A stretch of 7,296 nt of DNA. Origin: Treponema sp. Its GTDB lineage: Bacteria; Spirochaetota; Spirochaetia; Treponematales; Breznakiellaceae. The notes beneath the pieces were generated by a model. The model was not told the DNA's origin, searched no databases, and saw only the letters and a program-made list of their open reading frames with translations. The DNA is taken from the NCBI GenBank assembly GCA_009785545.1, contig WQWD01000124.1, forward strand, positions 1-7,296, read 5' to 3'. Below are positions 5,585 through 7,296 of this stretch, piece after piece. The translations under genes were made by a program, and so were the position numbers. Within the stretch, counting starts at the first letter, position 1. The number at the start of each line of letters is the position of its first letter.

Positions 5585-6295
5585 TAATTCCGATAACTCT
5601 TTTAATGTAAGCGCTCTGGAATTTCCCTCTGCCAGATTGCCTAATTCCACAGAACCAATTCGTACTCTGCGTAACAAAACGGGGTGTAAATGAAAGTGGG
5701 AAAAGACACGCCGTATTTCACGATTTTTGCCTTCGACAAGGGTTACACGCAAAGCTTTCAGCCCGGTTCTTTCGACTAACTTTGCCTTGTAATGGACGCC
5801 TTCGATGGTTATGCCCTGATTAAATGCTTCAATTGTAATGTCCGGGATCTGCCCTGACGCTTCGACTATGTACTCTTTTTCAAGACCTGAACTTGGGTGT
5901 CCCAGTTTGTTTGCGAAGCTGCCGTCGTTAGTAAAAAAAATCAAGCCGCATGACATGAAGTCAAGCCGCCCTACATTGTACAGCCTTTCTGAAACCTGCG
6001 GAAGCAAACTTAAAGCCAGAGGTCTGCCTTGAGGATCGCTTGATGAACAAATAAAACCCGGAGGTTTATTCAGAGCAAAATAAAGTTTTCGGCTTTCTGT
6101 CTGAACGGGTTTGCCGTCAAAAAGTATAACATCGTTATCAGCTACTTTTGTCCCCTGAGATGTTATAATTACACCGTTTACAGATACTCTGCCGGAAGCG
6201 ATTATATCTTCCGCCGCACGTCTTGAAGCGACACCTGCGTGAGAAAGAAATACTTGTAACCTAATACTTTTCTCCCTCAAGCTCGAATTTTTCAA
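5582..6295 (-). CDS. RsuA/RluB-family rRNA pseudouridine synthase
   Basis: The product converts a uridine in rRNA to pseudouridine; the family comprises RluB (23S), RluE/RluF (23S) and RsuA (16S). An N-terminal S4 RNA-binding domain is visible (RLQVFLSHAGVASRR at about 12-26, GRVSVNG at 35-41). The catalytic domain has GRLD at 109-112, where D112 should be the nucleophile, followed by CGLIFFTNDG and the late motif KNREIRR at 190-196. The usual RLDxxTxGL motif reads RLDFMSCGL, with Ser for Thr. The largest frame starts at TTG 6295, giving 237 residues and overlapping scpB by 35 bases, but no Shine-Dalgarno precedes it. A strong GAGGGAG lies six bases before an ATT at 6265, which would give a 227-residue protein starting exactly at the S4 domain. 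The stop TAG is part of the cmk ribosome binding site. RluB-like is the likeliest subtype, but the target site cannot be read from sequence. Confidence 0.93.
   Translation of the reverse strand: MKNSSLREKSIRLQVFLSHAGVASRRAAEDIIASGRVSVNGVIITSQGTKVADNDVILFDGKPVQTESRKLYFALNKPPGFICSSSDPQGRPLALSLLPQVSERLYNVGRLDFMSCGLIFFTNDGSFANKLGHPSSGLEKEYIVEASGQIPDITIEAFNQGITIEGVHYKAKLVERTGLKALRVTLVEGKNREIRRVFSHFHLHPVLLRRVRIGSVELGNLAEGNSRALTLKELSEL
6261..6278 (-). promoter_or_regulatory. Ribosome binding site with candidate ATT start for the pseudouridine synthase, overlapping scpB stop
   Basis: On the minus strand GAGGGAG (6278-6272) is followed after six bases by ATT (6265-6263), whose last base is the first base of the scpB TAG stop, giving the overlap ATTAG. 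The protein read from this ATT would start directly with RLQVFLSHAG, the position where RsuA/RluB proteins commonly begin. The in-frame alternatives, TTG at 6295 and TTG at 6280, have no comparable purine stretch at the right distance. ATT starts are rare, so this stays a candidate; sequence alone cannot exclude that the GAGGGAG is simply coding for the end of ScpB. Confidence 0.45.
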
Positions 6296-6815
6296 TATCG
6301 TTTTCGCTTAATTTAGGCAGATCTGCGATTGAGTTTAAGTGAAATATTTTTAAGAATTCTTTTGTAGTGCCGTACATCACAGGGCGGCCGGGAATATCTT
6401 TTTTCCCGGATTCACGTACAAGCCCCTTTTCGAGCAGCAGCCTGATCATATTGTCTGCCGAGACGCCGCGAATTTTTTCGATTTCCGGCCTTGTTACAGG
6501 CTGTTGGTAAGCGACAATGGCGAGCGTTTCCATAGCGGCGCGCGACATTTTGGCGTCGTTTTTTTTGCCGTAACGTTCTCTTAAATTTTCCCAGTATTCA
6601 CGTTTGGCGTAGATCATCAAACCTCCGCCGATACAAGCGATTTCAAGACCGCAGTCGGCAGACGAATAACGTTCTTTCAGATTTTCAATTGCCGCTGTTA
6701 CGCTTTCTTTGGAAAGCCCTCCAATGCGCGCGATTGTACCTTCATCAATAGAGTCTCCTTCCATAAGCAAAATTGCTTCGACAAGAGCGGTTTCTTTTTC
6801 AATGTTTTTAGTCAC
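6261..6815 (-). CDS. scpB: Segregation and condensation protein B (ScpB)
   Basis: ScpB is the winged-helix dimer that binds ScpA in the SMC condensin complex and acts in chromosome condensation and partition. The 184-residue protein has the usual length. Two winged-helix units are visible, about residues 5-75 and 90-165. The second holds the family signature: SRAAMETLAIVAYQQPVTR at 91-109, then EIEKIRGV, LLLEKGLVRE and GRPVMYGTTKEFL around 143-155. The start is GTG at 6815, chosen because GGAG lies six bases upstream and the protein then begins at the expected place. The gene ends in a TAG that overlaps a candidate ATT start of the next gene. It is 52 bases behind scpA, and the pair is almost certainly co-transcribed. 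Confidence 0.96.
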   Translation of the reverse strand: MTKNIEKETALVEAILLMEGDSIDEGTIARIGGLSKESVTAAIENLKERYSSADCGLEIACIGGGLMIYAKREYWENLRERYGKKNDAKMSRAAMETLAIVAYQQPVTRPEIEKIRGVSADNMIRLLLEKGLVRESGKKDIPGRPVMYGTTKEFLKIFHLNSIADLPKLSENDIEKFELEGEKY

Positions 6816-6853
6816 AAATTTCTCCGAGTAATGAACAGAGATGTAAGCTGTTA

Positions 6854-6881
6854 TTCTTTGTCCATTGTTAACTGTTAATTG
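6854..6881. repeat. Degenerate 7-bp tandem repeat at the scpA-scpB junction
   Basis: On the plus strand four consecutive heptamers end in TG: TTCTTTG, TCCATTG, TTAACTG and TTAATTG. The last two differ at one position; the first two are more decayed. The array begins in the scpA-scpB spacer and runs over the scpA stop codon into its last codons, so it encodes the ScpA tail NTINS on the minus strand. Short TTAACTG/TTAATTG heptamer arrays resemble dispersed simple repeats seen in many genomes; I cannot tell from one copy whether this is a genome-wide family. Confidence 0.5.
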
Positions 6882-7296
6882 TATTATTTGGTCTTATCAG
6901 TATATCACCAAAGAGGCGGTTTTGGAAGAAGATTATCATGCGCATTTTGGCGGCTTCCAATACGGCTAAAAACGCACAGACTATGTCCATAGCTCCGGGC
7001 CGTATTATGAGTTCTGTAAACCTGCACTCCCCTTTGTTTTCCAGGAATTCAAGCATTAAGGTGGTTTTTTCTTTTATCGTTACTTCTTCGTAAAGATCGA
7101 TAATACGCTCAGAGCTCATATTTATTGTTAATGATGAAAATGATTTGACAAGATCCCAAATCTCGACTTTTTCCCACATATCGTCATCAGTGAAAGGCAG
7201 GTTATGCTGAAGTCTTTTACGTTCAACTATCCATTCGTTTTCTTTTTCTTTTTCTTCCATCAATTCAGATAATTTTTTGTACTTTTGATATTCGAT
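6868..7296 (-). CDS. scpA: Segregation and condensation protein A (ScpA), C-terminal part, 5' end beyond window
   Basis: ScpA is the kleisin subunit of the bacterial SMC-ScpAB condensin, which bridges the SMC heads and helps compact and segregate the chromosome at the nucleoid. The reading frame stays open to the right edge of the window, so only the last 142 residues are visible and the true start lies outside; the ATG at 7260 is internal. The visible part has a charged Lys/Glu-rich stretch and then the C-terminal winged-helix region, recognisable from LEFLENKGECRFTEL, FLAVLEAAK and the family-typical ending FGDILI. The last residues (NTINS) are encoded by a 7-bp tandem repeat that also supplies the TAA stop, so this tail is probably not conserved. 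scpB follows 52 bases downstream on the same strand, which supports the identification. The fragment alone is moderately diverged; scpB next door raises confidence. Confidence 0.88.
   Translation of the reverse strand: MEYQKYKKLSELMEEKEKENEWIVERKRLQHNLPFTDDDMWEKVEIWDLVKSFSSLTINMSSERIIDLYEEVTIKEKTTLMLEFLENKGECRFTELIIRPGAMDIVCAFLAVLEAAKMRMIIFFQNRLFGDILIRPNNTINS

Noticed and set aside
5933..5940. Runs of eight A/T inside genes (also near 2736, 2990 and 6559) as slippage or frameshift sites
   Set aside because: Such runs are common in AT-rich coding DNA encoding Lys or Phe, all frames here are intact, and no stimulatory structure is evident.

Overview
The window is a compact, AT-rich bacterial stretch in which all eight genes lie on the minus strand, so it is transcribed from the right edge towards the left. 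In transcription order they are scpA (5' end outside the window), scpB, an RsuA/RluB-type pseudouridine synthase, cmk, rpsA, a GAF/AAA+/Fis-type sigma-54 activator, a membrane-anchored TPR-like protein and a probable lipoprotein. The host is most likely a spirochaete, probably Treponema-like. This is an inference from protein style: a lipoprotein starting Cys-Gly followed by aromatic residues, a permissive lipobox, and a chromosome-segregation/cmk/rpsA housekeeping cluster. No rRNA or diagnostic marker is present to prove it.

Right part (about 4925-7296): scpA and scpB encode the kleisin and winged-helix partners of SMC condensin. They are followed by an rRNA pseudouridine synthase and cytidylate kinase. 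The scpA-scpB junction carries a degenerate 7-bp tandem repeat that also encodes the ScpA C-terminal tail. The scpB-pseudouridine synthase junction has an unusual start: the best-placed Shine-Dalgarno points at an ATT codon overlapping the scpB stop.

Middle (about 1617-4924): rpsA encodes a six-domain ribosomal protein S1. It sits directly behind cmk, as in many bacteria, but is not fused to it. Twelve bases later comes a sigma-54 enhancer-binding protein with a GAF sensor domain and a variant sigma-54 contact loop (GAFTSA). Its stop codon is embedded in the ribosome binding site of the TPR-like membrane protein gene.

Left part (1-1616): the TPR-like protein is followed, after 50 bases, by the lipoprotein gene, which may have its own promoter. 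Its leader contains a run of six G next to the ribosome binding site. The first 87 bases hold no supported gene, only short inverted repeats.

Gaps of 10-17 bases and stop/Shine-Dalgarno overlaps make scpB to the TPR-like gene look like one translationally coupled operon. It links chromosome segregation, rRNA modification, nucleotide metabolism and translation to a signalling regulator and two envelope proteins. I see no CRISPR, mobile element, tRNA, rRNA or convincing terminator. Nothing here amounts to a clearly new system. The points most worth following are the ATT start, the sigma-54 activator/TPR coupling and the G tract before the lipoprotein gene.
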